From Nitratireductor mangrovi (lineage in GTDB: Bacteria > Pseudomonadota > Alphaproteobacteria > Rhizobiales > Rhizobiaceae), in the NCBI RefSeq assembly GCF_007922615.2, contig NZ_CP042301.2, forward strand, positions 1,612,001-1,676,000: a stretch of 64,000 bases of DNA, written 5' to 3'. A program made the position numbers and the translations under genes. Below the pieces are notes generated by a model that had not been told where the DNA came from, did no database searches, and saw only the letters and a program-made list of their open reading frames with translations. Below, in pieces: positions 26,746 through 38,450 of the stretch. Position 1 is the first letter of the stretch; each line of letters opens with the position of its first letter.

Positions 26746-28059
26746 TCAGCCGACCTCGGCGGTCGCGCGCGCAATCTCGCGCCTGTAGTCGTGAAAATCC
26801 ACTTCCACGGCATGCCGCCGGCTGCGAACGAACTGCTGCCGATCGCGACGCATTTCCTGCGCGATCCGCCTGTCGATGTCGCGGGGCCGTCTCCAGGTGC
26901 CCGCGATTTTGCGGGCAACAAGGCCAGCCTGAAGGTCGGCCAGTGCCCAGATACACCCAATCGGCTGGATCAGGCCGACGAAATAGAGGTTGTCGACCGC
27001 CTCCGGCATGATCTTCAGGTAGAGCGGCACGTCCACTTCGTCGGCCCAGACACAGTCGGCTGGGTCAAGGAACGGAAAGTCGATCTTGTAGCCGGTCGCA
27101 TAGATGATGGTGTCAAAGCGTCCTTCGCTGCCATCGACGAAGCGAATGATGTCGCCTTCAGCCTCCTTGATGCCCGGCCGCGCGATCACGCGGCCATGAC
27201 GGAACTGTTCCAGAATGTCGGAATTGAGCGTCGGATGCATCGCAAGCGGCGACGAGTCGGGTTCGGCGAGCCCGTATTTGCGGTAGGGGCCGATCATCAG
27301 ACGCAGGCCGAGACTGACCAATGCACGGCGCAGAAAGCCTGGAAAGTTCTGGATCTTGGCATATTGCATGTCCACCGGTCGGCCGAACATCAGCTTCGGG
27401 ATGATATGCTGCGGGGAGCGCACGCTCAGGCTCACATGCTCGGCAACCCGCGACAGCGCTGCTGCTATGTCGCAGCCGGAATTGCCGGCACCCACCACCA
27501 GAACGCGCTTGCCGGCAAACGGGGCCGTGCGTCGGTAGCGCCCTGAATGTATCCTCTCGCCGTCGAAGGATCCTTTGAGCTCTGGCAGTTCCGCCTCGCG
27601 ATGATGGCCGGAGCACACGATCAGATGGTCGGCGGTCTCGTGAAAAGGACCGTCCGAGCCCCTGCCCTCGATATGCCAAATTCCCTGGTCGTCGCGCCGC
27701 GCCGATTCGATGCGCGAATTCAGCCGAATATGATCGGCGAGACCAAATTCCTCGGCATAGGCGCGCATGTAGTCGAGCACCTGCCGGTGCGACGGAAAAT
27801 CCGGATAGGTTTCGGGAATAGGAAAATCGCGGAACTGCGACAGCGCCTTCGACGAGATCGTATGCGCCGATTCATAGACGCTCGGGCGATCAGGATCCGT
27901 GCTGTAGGCCCAGATGCCTCCGGTTTCGGGCAGTGCCTCGTGACAGACAATGTCGGTCACCCCCGCCTGGACAAGGTTCTTCACCGTCGTCAGGCCACAG
28001 GGGCCTGCACCGATGATGCAAACTTGGCGATGTACCGTCATGGTCCGGCGAGGATTCAT
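26746..28059 (-). CDS. flavin-containing monooxygenase-like NAD(P)/FAD protein
   Basis: About 437 residues. FAD-binding GxGxxG is in VCIIGAGPCGLTTV near residues 14-22 and the NADPH-binding motif is VLVVGAGNSGCDIA. The later ATGYKIDFPFL matches FMO and Baeyer-Villiger families. It likely oxygenates a soft N/S centre or a ketone. The FMO fingerprint FxGxxxHxxxY is altered (CSGHHREAELPEL), so the exact class is uncertain. Starts are possible at 28059 (MNPRRTMTV) or 28041 (MTVHRQV); neither has a strong ribosome site. Confidence 0.8.
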   Translation of the reverse strand: MNPRRTMTVHRQVCIIGAGPCGLTTVKNLVQAGVTDIVCHEALPETGGIWAYSTDPDRPSVYESAHTISSKALSQFRDFPIPETYPDFPSHRQVLDYMRAYAEEFGLADHIRLNSRIESARRDDQGIWHIEGRGSDGPFHETADHLIVCSGHHREAELPELKGSFDGERIHSGRYRRTAPFAGKRVLVVGAGNSGCDIAAALSRVAEHVSLSVRSPQHIIPKLMFGRPVDMQYAKIQNFPGFLRRALVSLGLRLMIGPYRKYGLAEPDSSPLAMHPTLNSDILEQFRHGRVIARPGIKEAEGDIIRFVDGSEGRFDTIIYATGYKIDFPFLDPADCVWADEVDVPLYLKIMPEAVDNLYFVGLIQPIGCIWALADLQAGLVARKIAGTWRRPRDIDRRIAQEMRRDRQQFVRSRRHAVEVDFHDYRREIARATAEVG

Positions 28060-28219
28060 GCTCGCTTTAAGGCGCTGCACGCTAGCGAAGTCAATAATCG
28101 GGGTCAACTTTTCACCGTTCGAACGCTCATGCCATGGCGACACCCGAACGCTCGGTGGTTGTTAGGACCGAATCGGCGTACCAAGGCACCCGCGATATCG
28201 GCTGATTGAGGATATTGGC

Positions 28220-28633
28220 ATGCTGCGGCGCAGGCGGTCGTGGCGGCGCGCGCTCTTGATAGTGCCGGCGCTGCTCGGTTTGGTTTCCTGTCAAGCCACG
28301 ACAGGACCTGGCAGCGTTTCGACGTCGGGCAAGTCGGCGGCGTTGCGGACAATGGAACATCTGGCGCGTACAGCGCACAGTTGCTGGTTCGCGAGCGGTG
28401 ACGCGGCGTTCAAGCCCTATCGCCTGGCGGATGAACTCAACTCGTTCTCCGGCCGCCCGCGGTTCCTGCTGGTTCCTGCCCGCAACCCGGAGGCGCGCCC
28501 GCTTCTCGTCGTTCAGGCCGAAGGCGACCCGGCAAAGGTCGATGCGTTCGGCCCTGTCATGGAACAACCCCTCGGCAACAGGGTCGCAAACGACCTGCGG
28601 CGTTGGACCGACGGGTCGGCCGGTTGCGCCTGA
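28220..28633 (+). CDS. putative lipoprotein of unknown function
   Basis: 137 residues. Basic N-terminus then a hydrophobic stretch ending in the lipobox LVSC (Cys about residue 24), which predicts lipid attachment. The rest has no family I recognise; FLLVPARNPEARPLLVVQAEG is a beta-rich stretch. The 3' end overlaps the following membrane protein gene in another frame. Confidence 0.6.
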   Translation: MLRRRRSWRRALLIVPALLGLVSCQATTGPGSVSTSGKSAALRTMEHLARTAHSCWFASGDAAFKPYRLADELNSFSGRPRFLLVPARNPEARPLLVVQAEGDPAKVDAFGPVMEQPLGNRVANDLRRWTDGSAGCA

Positions 28634-29295
28634 CAGCCGCCAGGCTCGGCGCGGCGGCGCGTTTTGCAGGCCTGATTGCCGGGCTTTCCGGGTTGCTGCT
28701 GCAATTTGTGATCTCCATACCGGCTTCGCTCGATGCGGGCCGTAGCCTGGCCGGAGCCGTCGCGCATTTCTTCAGCTTTTTCACCATCCTGACCAACATC
28801 GCGGTTGTCGCAGTCTATCTGGTCGCGGGCTCGAAACAGTTGGGCAGGCCATCACTCTTCGCCTCGCCGCAAACCAGGGCCGGCGTCGCGGTGGCGATAA
28901 CGGTGGTGTTTGTTGTGTACGTCGCGGTGCTGGCGCCGCTTTGGCAGCCGCGCGGATGGTTTCTGCTATGCGACATCATCCTGCACTATGCAGCGCCGGC
29001 GCTTTACCTTGCCTGGTGGGGGCTGGTCGGCGCAGATGGCAGCACACGGAAATCCGACCTCGCGCTCTGGTTGGGCTATCCGCTGGCCTACCTCGCCTAT
29101 GTGATGGCACGCTATCCGCTCGCAGGCGAAATGCCCTACCCGTTCCTCGATCCGGCGAGAGGAATGGTGGCGGTCGCGACATCCGTCGCCGTGATGCTCG
29201 CGCTTTTCATCACGACCTCCGTCATCATCCTGCTCGCCGACCGCTGGCTGGTGCCGATCCGCAGCGCCCGTCGCGATGAGATCGCCCGGAGCTAG
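28603..29295 (+). CDS. Pr6Pr family membrane protein
   Basis: 230 residues, about six hydrophobic segments. The middle contains HFFSFFTILTNIAVVAVYLVAGS and later PRGWFLLCDIILHYAAPALYLAWWGLVG, typical of the Pr6Pr (FAR-17a/AIG1-like) membrane family of unknown function. The ATG at 28603 overlaps the lipoprotein gene by 31 bases; an in-frame TTG at 28624 would shorten the overlap to 10 and is an equally good start. Confidence 0.7.
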   Translation: MDRRVGRLRLTAARLGAAARFAGLIAGLSGLLLQFVISIPASLDAGRSLAGAVAHFFSFFTILTNIAVVAVYLVAGSKQLGRPSLFASPQTRAGVAVAITVVFVVYVAVLAPLWQPRGWFLLCDIILHYAAPALYLAWWGLVGADGSTRKSDLALWLGYPLAYLAYVMARYPLAGEMPYPFLDPARGMVAVATSVAVMLALFITTSVIILLADRWLVPIRSARRDEIARS

Positions 29296-29552
29296 TCCCA
29301 GAACGGCCGCCCCGCCTCGCGCCGCGCCTCCGAGCGCGTGACGCCAATGTCCTTCAACTGTTCGTCGGTCAGTTCCGCCAGACAGCCGCGGCTGCGCTGC
29401 CGGGCGGCTAGCTTCTCCGCCAATTGCCACGCCGACACGGTGCTGACCACCAGACGACGCACATAGTCGTTCCGGAGCTTGCGAAGGGCTGTCGACCAAT
29501 GCAATTCATCACCCGGTGCAAACCAAAATGTATCGATTGTACCCTTTTTCAT
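29292..29552 (-). CDS. DUF1127 small protein
   Basis: 86 residues. The C-terminal half LAARQRSRGCLAELTDEQLKDIGVTRSEARREAGRPFW is the DUF1127 (YjiS-like) domain, ending with the conserved tryptophan-aspartate. Small DUF1127 proteins of alphaproteobacteria have been linked to RNA binding and phosphate/carbon stress. Start at 29552 gives the expected length; the open frame upstream to 30005 runs antisense to the MocR gene. Divergent from that regulator and sharing an 86-nt intergenic region, so probably its target. Confidence 0.8.
   Translation of the reverse strand: MKKGTIDTFWFAPGDELHWSTALRKLRNDYVRRLVVSTVSAWQLAEKLAARQRSRGCLAELTDEQLKDIGVTRSEARREAGRPFWD
29534..29541 (-). promoter_or_regulatory. 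candidate MocR half-site, copy 1
   Basis: TACAATCG on the minus strand, inside codons 4-7 of the DUF1127 gene. An inverted copy stands at 29618-29625. The shared core extends to GG-N-TACAATCG on both sides. Candidate operator only. Confidence 0.35.
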
Positions 29553-29601
29553 TTCCGATCTGCCTTGCTCACTGAAAACTTCAGTCAGCTGCCTACATGG
29601 A

Positions 29602-29631
29602 TTGACAGGATGACGGTTACAATCGTAAAAA
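29602..29631 (+). promoter_or_regulatory. candidate promoter of the MocR gene, possibly leaderless
   Basis: TTGACA at 29602-29607 and TAAAAA at 29626-29631 with an 18-base spacer. Initiation would fall on or next to the ATG at 29639, and there is no Shine-Dalgarno in the preceding 15 bases, so the mRNA may be leaderless. Confidence 0.4.
29618..29625 (+). promoter_or_regulatory. candidate MocR half-site, copy 2
   Basis: TACAATCG on the plus strand inside the spacer of the promoter above, inverted relative to the copy at 29534-29541. A protein here would block transcription of its own gene. Confidence 0.35.
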
Positions 29632-29638
29632 TGATACG

Positions 29639-31054
29639 ATGACAAATTGGCTCCCAACGCTCGACGACGGCGCCGGTCCGCTTTATGTTCGGCTGGCGGA
29701 TCGAATCGAAAACGACATCGATACCGGCGTCCTCCCGACCGGCGCGAAACTGCCCCCTCAACGCAACCTGGCCTTCGATATTGGCGTGACCGTTGGAACC
29801 GTGGGCCGCGCCTACGCACTAGCACGCGAGCGCGGGCTGGTTTCCGGCGAAGTCGGCCGGGGCACGTATGTGCTCGACCGCGAGGACGTCGCGCCCGGCA
29901 AGCCGCCAACCCTGCCCCCGCTTCTTGCCGGTACGCGCGGATTGTCGCCGCCTCCGGGCAAGCTGCGCCTTGATTCCACCGCCGCCCTCGAAGTCGGCCA
30001 GTCACAAGCCATCGAGGATCTCACCCGCCAGATCGTCCGCCAGCACCCGGAAGCGATCGTCAATTATGTGCACGCGCCGTCGGAAAGCTGGCAGGAAGCC
30101 GGCAGCCGCTGGCTCACCGCCGGCGACTGGCGCCCCAGCTCGCAATCGATCGTGCCGACGCTTGGCGGGCATGCCGCGATCCTGGCGGTCATCGCGGCCG
30201 TCACGGCGCCCGGCGACCGCGTGGCCTTCGAACGACTGACCTACTCGTCAATTGCGCGCAGCACCAGCCTGATCGGCCGCAGGGTGGTGGCGATGGCGTC
30301 GGATGGCGGCGGTGTCGACCCGGAGGATTTCGAGCGCCTGTGCGCCCAGCAACATCCAAAGATCGCCTTCCTGATCCCGTCGCTCCAGAATCCGACCCTC
30401 GCCATCATGTCGGAGGAACGACGCCGCGCCATCGTCGACGTTGCGCGCAAGCACAATGTGTGGCTCATCGAGGACGCGATCTATGGCGCCATGCTTGAGA
30501 GCCAGCCGGTCACCCTCGCCGCGCTCGCGCCGGAGCGGACCTTCCATGTTGGGAGCCTGTCGAAAACCGTTGCCGCCGGGCTCCGTTCCGGCTGGGTTTC
30601 CTGCCCGCCCCACTACGCTGCCCGTATCCTCACCACGTCGAAGATGCTCACGGGGGGCAAGCCTTTCCTTCTCGCCGAACTCGCCGCCCGTCTGGTGCTT
30701 TCCGGCGAGGCCGATGCCATTCGCGACAAGGTGCGCAACGAACTGCAAACGCGCGAAGCCATGGCGCGCAAGGCCTTTGATGGCTGCGAGTTCACCTCGC
30801 ATCCGCGCGCGCCGTTCCTGTGGATGAAACTTCCAGAACCCTGGTTGTCGGGCACCTTCAAGAACGCGGCACTCAACGAGAATGTGCTGATCGACGACGA
30901 GGACGAATACAAGCCCGTGCGCACCGGCGACGTACACCACAGGGTGCGCATTGCATTTTCGGTTCCGAAGTCGCGGGGTGAACTGGACGCGGGTTTCACG
31001 ACGCTGCGCAACCTGCTCGAGGGTGGCTCGGCAGGTTATGACAGCTACGGCTGA
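29639..31054 (+). CDS. MocR-type regulator (GntR HTH fused to PLP aminotransferase fold)
   Basis: 471 residues. Residues about 10-80 form a GntR winged helix (YVRLADRIENDIDTGVLPTGAKLPPQRNLA, then GRGTYVL). Residues about 120-465 form a fold-type I aminotransferase with PLP-lysine motif SLSKTVAAGLRSGW near 303. MocR proteins use PLP as an effector and usually control a divergent gene, here DUF1127. No Shine-Dalgarno; see the promoter entry. Could regulate vitamin B6 or amino-acid related genes, but that is not shown. Confidence 0.88.
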   Translation: MTNWLPTLDDGAGPLYVRLADRIENDIDTGVLPTGAKLPPQRNLAFDIGVTVGTVGRAYALARERGLVSGEVGRGTYVLDREDVAPGKPPTLPPLLAGTRGLSPPPGKLRLDSTAALEVGQSQAIEDLTRQIVRQHPEAIVNYVHAPSESWQEAGSRWLTAGDWRPSSQSIVPTLGGHAAILAVIAAVTAPGDRVAFERLTYSSIARSTSLIGRRVVAMASDGGGVDPEDFERLCAQQHPKIAFLIPSLQNPTLAIMSEERRRAIVDVARKHNVWLIEDAIYGAMLESQPVTLAALAPERTFHVGSLSKTVAAGLRSGWVSCPPHYAARILTTSKMLTGGKPFLLAELAARLVLSGEADAIRDKVRNELQTREAMARKAFDGCEFTSHPRAPFLWMKLPEPWLSGTFKNAALNENVLIDDEDEYKPVRTGDVHHRVRIAFSVPKSRGELDAGFTTLRNLLEGGSAGYDSYG

Positions 31055-31075
31055 TCGGCGGATTTGTCGTCGAAA

Positions 31076-31102
31076 ACCTGAAACGGCACCCTGATTTCAG
31101 GT
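31076..31102. promoter_or_regulatory. perfect inverted repeat before purL
   Basis: ACCTGAAA (31076-31083) and TTTCAGGT (31095-31102), 8-bp perfect arms with an 11-base spacer, 66 bases before the purL start. It has no U-run, so it looks more like an operator or a leader hairpin than a terminator. Confidence 0.4.
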
Positions 31103-31167
31103 GTATCGCGTGCCGAGCATGCGCTATGTGAGGCTGACGCCAGCGACCCCGCAGCATACGGTCCTCC

Positions 31168-33390
<2,223 letters not shown>

Positions 33391-33401
33391 GGATCTTCCC
33401 C

Positions 33402-33635
33402 ATGGCCATGGACGCGCACGATATCCAAAGCATGATCAAGGAGGCGATCCCGGACGCGAAGGTGACCATTCGCGATCTCGCAGGAGACGGCGACCATTAT
33501 GCCGCCGAAGTCGTCGCGGAAAGCTTTCGCGGCAAGAGCCGTGTCCAGCAACACCAGATGGTCTACGAGGCCCTGAAGGGCAAGATGGGCGGCGTCCTGC
33601 ACGCGCTTGCCCTTCAGACAAGCGCCCCCGACTGA
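33402..33635 (+). CDS. BolA-family protein
   Basis: 77 residues. DIQSMIKEAIPDAKVTIRDLAGDGDHYAAEVVAESFRGKSRVQQHQMVY is a short BolA (IbaG/BolA2-like), with the conserved His in HQMVY. Such proteins form Fe-S-bridged heterodimers with monothiol glutaredoxins and act in iron-sulfur cluster and iron homeostasis. Its partner gene grxD lies 129 nt downstream, and purL ends 11 nt upstream. Confidence 0.9.
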   Translation: MAMDAHDIQSMIKEAIPDAKVTIRDLAGDGDHYAAEVVAESFRGKSRVQQHQMVYEALKGKMGGVLHALALQTSAPD

Positions 33636-33764
33636 CCGGGCTCTGCCGCACCTCTTGGTCGCACTGCTGACAGGCGACGATTGCGAAGCGCGGGCATGTA
33701 CAATAGATAAAGGCTAGCGATTTGTTTCGCCGGGCCTTGCACCCGGCCGAGAAAGGATCTCCCC

Positions 33765-34100
33765 ATGGCAGGCATCAACGATTTCATCTCCAGCGAAGTT
33801 CAGGGCAACGACGTCGTGCTGTTCATGAAGGGCACGCCGGGCTTTCCGCAGTGCGGTTTTTCCGGTCAGGTCGTGCAGATCCTCGATTACCTCGGCGTCG
33901 ACTACAAGGGCATCAACGTGCTGACTTCCGACGAGCTTCGTCAGGGCATCAAGGAATATTCCAACTGGCCAACGATCCCGCAGCTCTACGTTAAGGGCGA
34001 ATTCGTCGGCGGCTGCGATATCATCCGCGAGATGTTCCAGGCTGGCGAGTTACAGCCGTTCCTGGGCGAAAAGGGCGTCGCCGCCAAAGGCGCCGCCTGA
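33765..34100 (+). CDS. grxD: monothiol glutaredoxin, Grx4 type
   Basis: 111 residues. CGFS active site at 30-33 ([10 protein letters not shown]), GSH-binding [19 protein letters not shown] near 67-85. CGFS glutaredoxins carry and transfer 2Fe-2S clusters with BolA proteins. The gene has its own ribosome site (GAAAGGATC) and is followed by a strong terminator. Confidence 0.95.
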   Translation: MAGINDFISSEVQGNDVVLFMKGTPGFPQCGFSGQVVQILDYLGVDYKGINVLTSDELRQGIKEYSNWPTIPQLYVKGEFVGGCDIIREMFQAGELQPFLGEKGVAAKGAA

Positions 34101-34150
34101 CTCTCCGATCATTGTTGCCGCCCCGGCGCAGATCGGGGCGACGGTAGGTG

Positions 34151-34176
34151 AAATGCGCCGGGCCTCCGGCGCATTT
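34151..34176 (+). terminator. Rho-independent terminator of grxD
   Basis: Perfect 11-bp stem AAATGCGCCGG (34151-34161) and CCGGCGCATTT (34166-34176), loop GCCT, then TCGTTT. Lies 51 nt past the grxD stop. It also argues that the following MFS gene starts at 34208 and not at the upstream ATG at 34148. Confidence 0.8.
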
Positions 34177-34207
34177 TCGTTTCCGCATTCGCTCAGGACC
34201 AATCGTC

Positions 34208-35449
34208 ATGGACCAGCAGACCGCCCGCACGCAGGCGCCTCGTCTCGCGATTCCGCGCTGGGAGTTCATCGCCATTGCGGCCGCACTCATGGCGCTCAAC
34301 GCACTGGCGATTGACGTCATGCTGCCGGGATTGCAGCAGATCGGCGCCAGCCTCGGTGTGGAGGACGAGAACGCGCGCCAATATGTCATCACTGCCTACA
34401 TCACCGGCTTCGGGCTTGCCCAGCTGGTCTTCGGCCCGGTTTCCGACCGCTTCGGCCGGCGCCTGCCCCTTCTGATCGGCCTCGGTGTCTATGTCGTGGC
34501 CGCCTTTGCCTGCGTGTTCGCGCCAGGTTTCGGCATGCTGCTCCTGTTCCGGTTCATCCAGGGCCTCGGCGCTGCCTCGACGCGGGTCATATCCGTCTCG
34601 ATCGTCCGCGACACGTTCGGCGGCCGCGCAATGGCCGAGGTGATGTCGCTGGTCTTCATGGTATTCATGATCGTGCCGGTCGTGGCGCCCGGTGTCGGGC
34701 AGGTAGTGCTGCTGTTTTTCGAATGGCCGGCGGTGTTTCTGTTCATCGGCATCGTGTCGCTGGTCTTCACCGTCTGGACCTGGCTGCGCCTGCCGGAAAC
34801 GCTGAAGCCCGAACATCGACGAGCCTTCACGCCAGCCTCTATTGTCGAGGGCTTCAAGATCGTGCTCTCCAACCGGCTTTCGGTCTGCTACACGATCGCG
34901 ATCACCGGCATTATCGGCGCGCTGTTCGGCTTCATCAATTCCGCACAGCAGGTCTATGTCGGCATCTACCAGGTCGGCACGATGTTTCCGGTCTATTTCG
35001 CTGCTGTCGCCGGCCTGATGGCGCTGTCGTCGTTCCTGAACTCGCGACTCGTCGGCCGTTTCGGGATGCGGCGTCTCGCCCATTCGGCGCTGGTCGGCTT
35101 TGCGGTCATGACCGGGGCCGCATTTCTGCTCTCGCTGGCCGGGCCGGTGCCGTTCTGGTTGTTCCTGACGCTCTTCGCCCTGGCGATGATGCAGTTCAGC
35201 TGGATCGTTTCCAACTTCAATGCCCTGGCCCTCGAAGAGCTGGGGCACGTGGCCGGGACGGCGTCCTCAGCGCAAGGCTTCATCCAGACGCTCGGTGGGG
35301 GTGTTCTCGGCGCCATCATCGGCCAGGCCTTCGACGGCACGGTGACGCCGCTTTCTGGGGGGTATTTCGCAGCCGCCCTTCTGGGGCTGGCGGCTGTGCT
35401 TGTCGCCGAACGCGGCAGGCTGTTCCAGACGGTGAACCAGCCGGTCTAA
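34208..35449 (+). CDS. MFS multidrug exporter, Bcr/CflA family
   Basis: 413 residues, about 12 membrane helices. The MFS motif A between helices 2 and 3 is seen as [16 protein letters not shown], and the N-terminus ([24 protein letters not shown]) is typical of Bcr/CflA drug exporters. It pumps small hydrophobic drugs out by proton antiport; substrates unknown. Its 3' end overlaps convergent ttcA by 4 bases. Confidence 0.88.
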   Translation: MDQQTARTQAPRLAIPRWEFIAIAAALMALNALAIDVMLPGLQQIGASLGVEDENARQYVITAYITGFGLAQLVFGPVSDRFGRRLPLLIGLGVYVVAAFACVFAPGFGMLLLFRFIQGLGAASTRVISVSIVRDTFGGRAMAEVMSLVFMVFMIVPVVAPGVGQVVLLFFEWPAVFLFIGIVSLVFTVWTWLRLPETLKPEHRRAFTPASIVEGFKIVLSNRLSVCYTIAITGIIGALFGFINSAQQVYVGIYQVGTMFPVYFAAVAGLMALSSFLNSRLVGRFGMRRLAHSALVGFAVMTGAAFLLSLAGPVPFWLFLTLFALAMMQFSWIVSNFNALALEELGHVAGTASSAQGFIQTLGGGVLGAIIGQAFDGTVTPLSGGYFAAALLGLAAVLVAERGRLFQTVNQPV

Positions 35450-36318
35450 TCGCCCAGCCCGGAAGCGGATCGCGCAAGACCGGCAAAATCGAACAGTGAG
35501 CGGTCGAGCAGATGGCTCGGCCGCACATTCGCCAGCGCCCGGATCATGGTGTCCTTGCGGCCCGGCATGCGCCGCTCGATACCGTCGAGCATCTCCTTCA
35601 TGGTGCCGCGCTGCAGCCCTTCCTGGCTGCCGCAGAGGTCGCAGGGAATAATCGGGAACGCCATCGCCTCGGCGAAGCGGGCAAGGTCGGCCTCGGCGCA
35701 GTAGGCCAGCGGGCGCAGCACGAACAGGTCGCCCTCGTCATTGACCAGCTTCGGCGGCATCGATGCGAGCCGCCCGCCATGGAAGAAGTTCATGAAGAAG
35801 GTTTCGAGGATATCCTCGCGATGATGGCCCAGCACCAGTGCCGAACATCCTTCCTCGCGCGCGATGCGATAGAGATGTCCTCGCCGCAGCCGCGAGCATA
35901 ACGAGCAATAGGTATTGCCCTCGGGGATCTTGTCCGTGACGACCGAATAGGTGTCCTGGTATTCGATGCGATGCGCCACGCCGATCGAGGCCAGATAATC
36001 GGGCAACACGTGCTTGGGGAAATTCGGCTGCCCCTGGTCAAGGTTGCAGGCCAGCAACTCGACGGGCAGGAGGCCGCGCCATTTGAGATCGAGCAGGATC
36101 GCAAGCAGACCGTAGGAGTCCTTGCCGCCGGACAGCGCCACCAGCCACCGCTCGCCGCTCCGCGCCATGGCGAAGTCGTCGATCGCCTGGCGAGCGTTCC
36201 GGACCAGCCGCTTGCGCAGCTTGTTGAATTCGACGGTGGCCGGCGCGCCGGCGAACAACTCGTGCGCGCCGGTGGCCTCGCCAGCGGTCATCTCGATCGA
36301 GGGAGCCTGCAACGTCAT
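35446..36318 (-). CDS. ttcA: tRNA 2-thiocytidine(32) synthetase
   Basis: 290 residues. PP-loop SGGKDS at 63-68 activates C32 of certain tRNAs with ATP. The 4Fe-4S ligands Cys138 and Cys141 ([12 protein letters not shown]) are present, with a further Cys pair CDLCGSQEG near 226. [14 protein letters not shown] is the usual TtcA block. Cytoplasmic RNA modification enzyme. Convergent with the MFS gene. Confidence 0.92.
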   Translation of the reverse strand: MTLQAPSIEMTAGEATGAHELFAGAPATVEFNKLRKRLVRNARQAIDDFAMARSGERWLVALSGGKDSYGLLAILLDLKWRGLLPVELLACNLDQGQPNFPKHVLPDYLASIGVAHRIEYQDTYSVVTDKIPEGNTYCSLCSRLRRGHLYRIAREEGCSALVLGHHREDILETFFMNFFHGGRLASMPPKLVNDEGDLFVLRPLAYCAEADLARFAEAMAFPIIPCDLCGSQEGLQRGTMKEMLDGIERRMPGRKDTMIRALANVRPSHLLDRSLFDFAGLARSASGLGD

Positions 36319-36430
36319 CGCCTGCTGATATCGGCGCGAGCATGGCGATGCAAGCGCCCGGCCACCGCGGCTGGATCAGCGCGCCGTCCCGGATATGCCC
36401 GAGCTGCGGTTGATAGAGTCCCCCAACTCA

Positions 36431-36459
36431 ACAAAAAAGGCGACTCTCCGGCCGCCTTT
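36431..36459 (-). terminator. Rho-independent terminator of rpsD
   Basis: On the minus strand AAAGGCG (36459-36453) pairs with CGCCTTT (36442-36436) over a 10-base loop, followed by TTTTGTT. It lies about 25 nt past the rpsD stop. Confidence 0.75.
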
Positions 36460-36483
36460 CCTGAAAGCTGACGTAGCGGAACC

Positions 36484-37101
36484 CTAGCGCGAGTAATACT
36501 CGACGACCAGGTTCGGCTCCATATGCACCGCATAGGGCACATCGGCCAGTTGCGGCACGCGAGCGAAGGTCGCGGTCATCTTGGAGTGATCGGCATCGAT
36601 ATAGTCGGGCACGTCACGCTCGGCGAGTTGTACGGCCTCGAGCACGATCGTCAGTTCGCGCGACCGCTCACGCACGGTGACCACGTCGCCGGGACGGCAG
36701 CGATAGGAGGAGATGTTCACGCGACGGCCATTCACCTGGATGTGGCCGTGGTTGATGAACTGGCGCGCGGCGAAGATCGTCGGCACGAACTTGGCACGAT
36801 AGACGACGGCGTCGAGGCGCGACTCCAGCAGCCCGATCAGGTTCTCCGAGGTATCCCCCTTGCGGCGGTTGGCTTCCTCGTAGGTGCGTCGGAACTGCTT
36901 TTCGGAAATATCGCCGTAATGACCCTTCAGCTTCTGCTTGGCGCGCAGCTGCAGGCCGAAATCGGACAGCTTGCCCTTGCGGCGCTGGCCATGCTGGCCC
37001 GGGCCGTACTCACGGCGGTTGACCGGCGACTTGGGGCGGCCCCAGATGTTTTCGCCGAGACGGCGGTCGAGCTTGTATTTGGACGATTCGCGCTTGCTCA
37101 T
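36484..37101 (-). CDS. rpsD: 30S ribosomal protein S4
   Basis: 205 residues, the standard length. Binds 16S rRNA early in 30S assembly. N-terminus [39 protein letters not shown]4 RNA-binding domain near 94-155 ([31 protein letters not shown]). It is a stand-alone gene here, as is usual in alphaproteobacteria, with its own terminator. Start at 37101, not the upstream ATG at 37116, because GAAAGGAA precedes it and the family begins MSKRES. Confidence 0.96.
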   Translation of the reverse strand: MSKRESSKYKLDRRLGENIWGRPKSPVNRREYGPGQHGQRRKGKLSDFGLQLRAKQKLKGHYGDISEKQFRRTYEEANRRKGDTSENLIGLLESRLDAVVYRAKFVPTIFAARQFINHGHIQVNGRRVNISSYRCRPGDVVTVRERSRELTIVLEAVQLAERDVPDYIDADHSKMTATFARVPQLADVPYAVHMEPNLVVEYYSR

Positions 37102-37240
37102 CGCATTTCCTTTCAAAACGTTGCACCCGGCGCCTCACGCACCGGGCGAAGGAAACGCGCCCTCCTCTGGCCTCCGTTTTCGAGGCCTGACAGGATCGCC
37201 TGCGCACGATGGAGCAGGAATCCGCGGGACACGTCATTGA

Positions 37241-37269
37241 AAAGCACCGGCCCTTGCGAGCCGGTGCTT
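37241..37269 (-). terminator. terminator hairpin after the SH3-domain gene
   Basis: Perfect 10-bp stem AAGCACCGGC (37242-37251) and GCCGGTGCTT (37260-37269) with an 8-base loop. On the minus strand it ends CTTTTC, a short U-run, 32 nt past the stop of the gene ending at 37301. Confidence 0.65.
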
Positions 37270-37300
37270 GCGCGGTCGTTAGGCGATCGCGTGAAAAATG

Positions 37301-38206
37301 TCAACGGCCTCCGCGTTGCGCCAGGCGGTGGTTGGCGATGTCGGCCTTCATTTCTTCCGGGGTCGGCGCCCGATCATCCGACTTGGCGGTTTGCGGTTCC
37401 GCCCGAACCTGCTGGCGAACGAAGCGCTTGAAGATGTAACCGTTGCGGCCGTCATGTTCGACATGACACCAGATGCGGCATTCGATGATGCCGATCTCCG
37501 CCCCGCCCGGTATGACGGCAACGACCCCCGCACCGTTGTCCGGCCCGCGGCGCATGTTCACGGCGGTGGTCACGCGCGCCCTGCTGCTTGCAGCTGGCGG
37601 TGCCGCCGCTTCGGGCTTCTTCTCGGCCGGGGCCGCGGCTGCCGGCTTGGGCTCGGCGATTTTCGGCGCGGGAGCAGCTTCCTGCTCAACCTCGAGCGGC
37701 TGCTCGGCATCGACCGCCGCGGTGGCGTAGCCCAGTTCTCGTCCGGCCTCTTTCGGTCCCTCTTCATTCCTGGCATCGGCAAGAGCGGCAATAGCGGCGA
37801 CGGCGGCATGCTTGTCAGCCCCCGTTCTCACGGCCCACCGCGGATTGTCGCTTCCCAGCGGAGAATCATCGGTACCGATAGGCGCACTCGTTGCAGCGGC
37901 CAGGCGCTCGGGCGCAACGACCGGTTCCGCAATGGGTTCCCGCAGCGCCACCTCAGCGTTGCCATCGGGCTTCTCAACCGGCGCTTCGTCCACGACTTGC
38001 GCCGACGCGGCCGCGACCTGAGCGGGGGTGTCTGTCGCCTCGGGGGTGGCGGAGCCGGACTGGCTCGAAACGAAAAGAACGCCAATAGCGACGCCGGCGC
38101 CGACGACCATCGACGCAATCAACGCCGGCAGCGCAACACCATCAGCGCCCGCGCGTGGCGCAGATGATTGGAAAACAGCGATTGGCTCATCGAAAGCCGA
38201 GCGCAT
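37301..38206 (-). CDS. membrane-anchored SH3-domain protein
   Basis: About 301 residues from ATG 38206. One membrane segment near 25-50 (GVALPALIASMVVGAGVAIGVLFV) follows a short cytoplasmic tail. Then comes about 130 residues rich in Ala, Pro and Glu, probably a flexible periplasmic linker. A bacterial SH3 domain near 212-272 (TTAVNMRRGPDNGAGVVAVIPGGAEIGII, then WCHVEHDGRNGYIFKRFV) follows, a fold that often binds cell wall. Start uncertain: GTG at 38251 or ATG at 38293 are in frame. Confidence 0.75.
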   Translation of the reverse strand: MRSAFDEPIAVFQSSAPRAGADGVALPALIASMVVGAGVAIGVLFVSSQSGSATPEATDTPAQVAAASAQVVDEAPVEKPDGNAEVALREPIAEPVVAPERLAAATSAPIGTDDSPLGSDNPRWAVRTGADKHAAVAAIAALADARNEEGPKEAGRELGYATAAVDAEQPLEVEQEAAPAPKIAEPKPAAAAPAEKKPEAAAPPAASSRARVTTAVNMRRGPDNGAGVVAVIPGGAEIGIIECRIWCHVEHDGRNGYIFKRFVRQQVRAEPQTAKSDDRAPTPEEMKADIANHRLAQRGGR

Positions 38207-38450
38207 CCTTCGCCCGGCGAATGGTTTGGATTCGTCCAAGTAACGCGTCACTCTCCGGCCTCCACGCGAGATCACCGCCGACTTTTGCGGCAATCATCAA
38301 GCGCCCCCGCCAGTATGGCTTCGTGTTTACGTCATGCCAAACGGCATGCCGGATTGGACGATGTTGCAGCGTCCCCTCCGTTGGCAAGGAACCTTAGCGC
38401 CGAATGTGGCATTCGTTTGATGCCGGCGAAATTTCCGGTGTGCAGTTGGA

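Noticed and set aside
34148..34207. Upstream start for the MFS gene
   Set aside because: The grxD terminator hairpin (34151-34176) would lie in the coding sequence; the family N-terminus begins at 34208.
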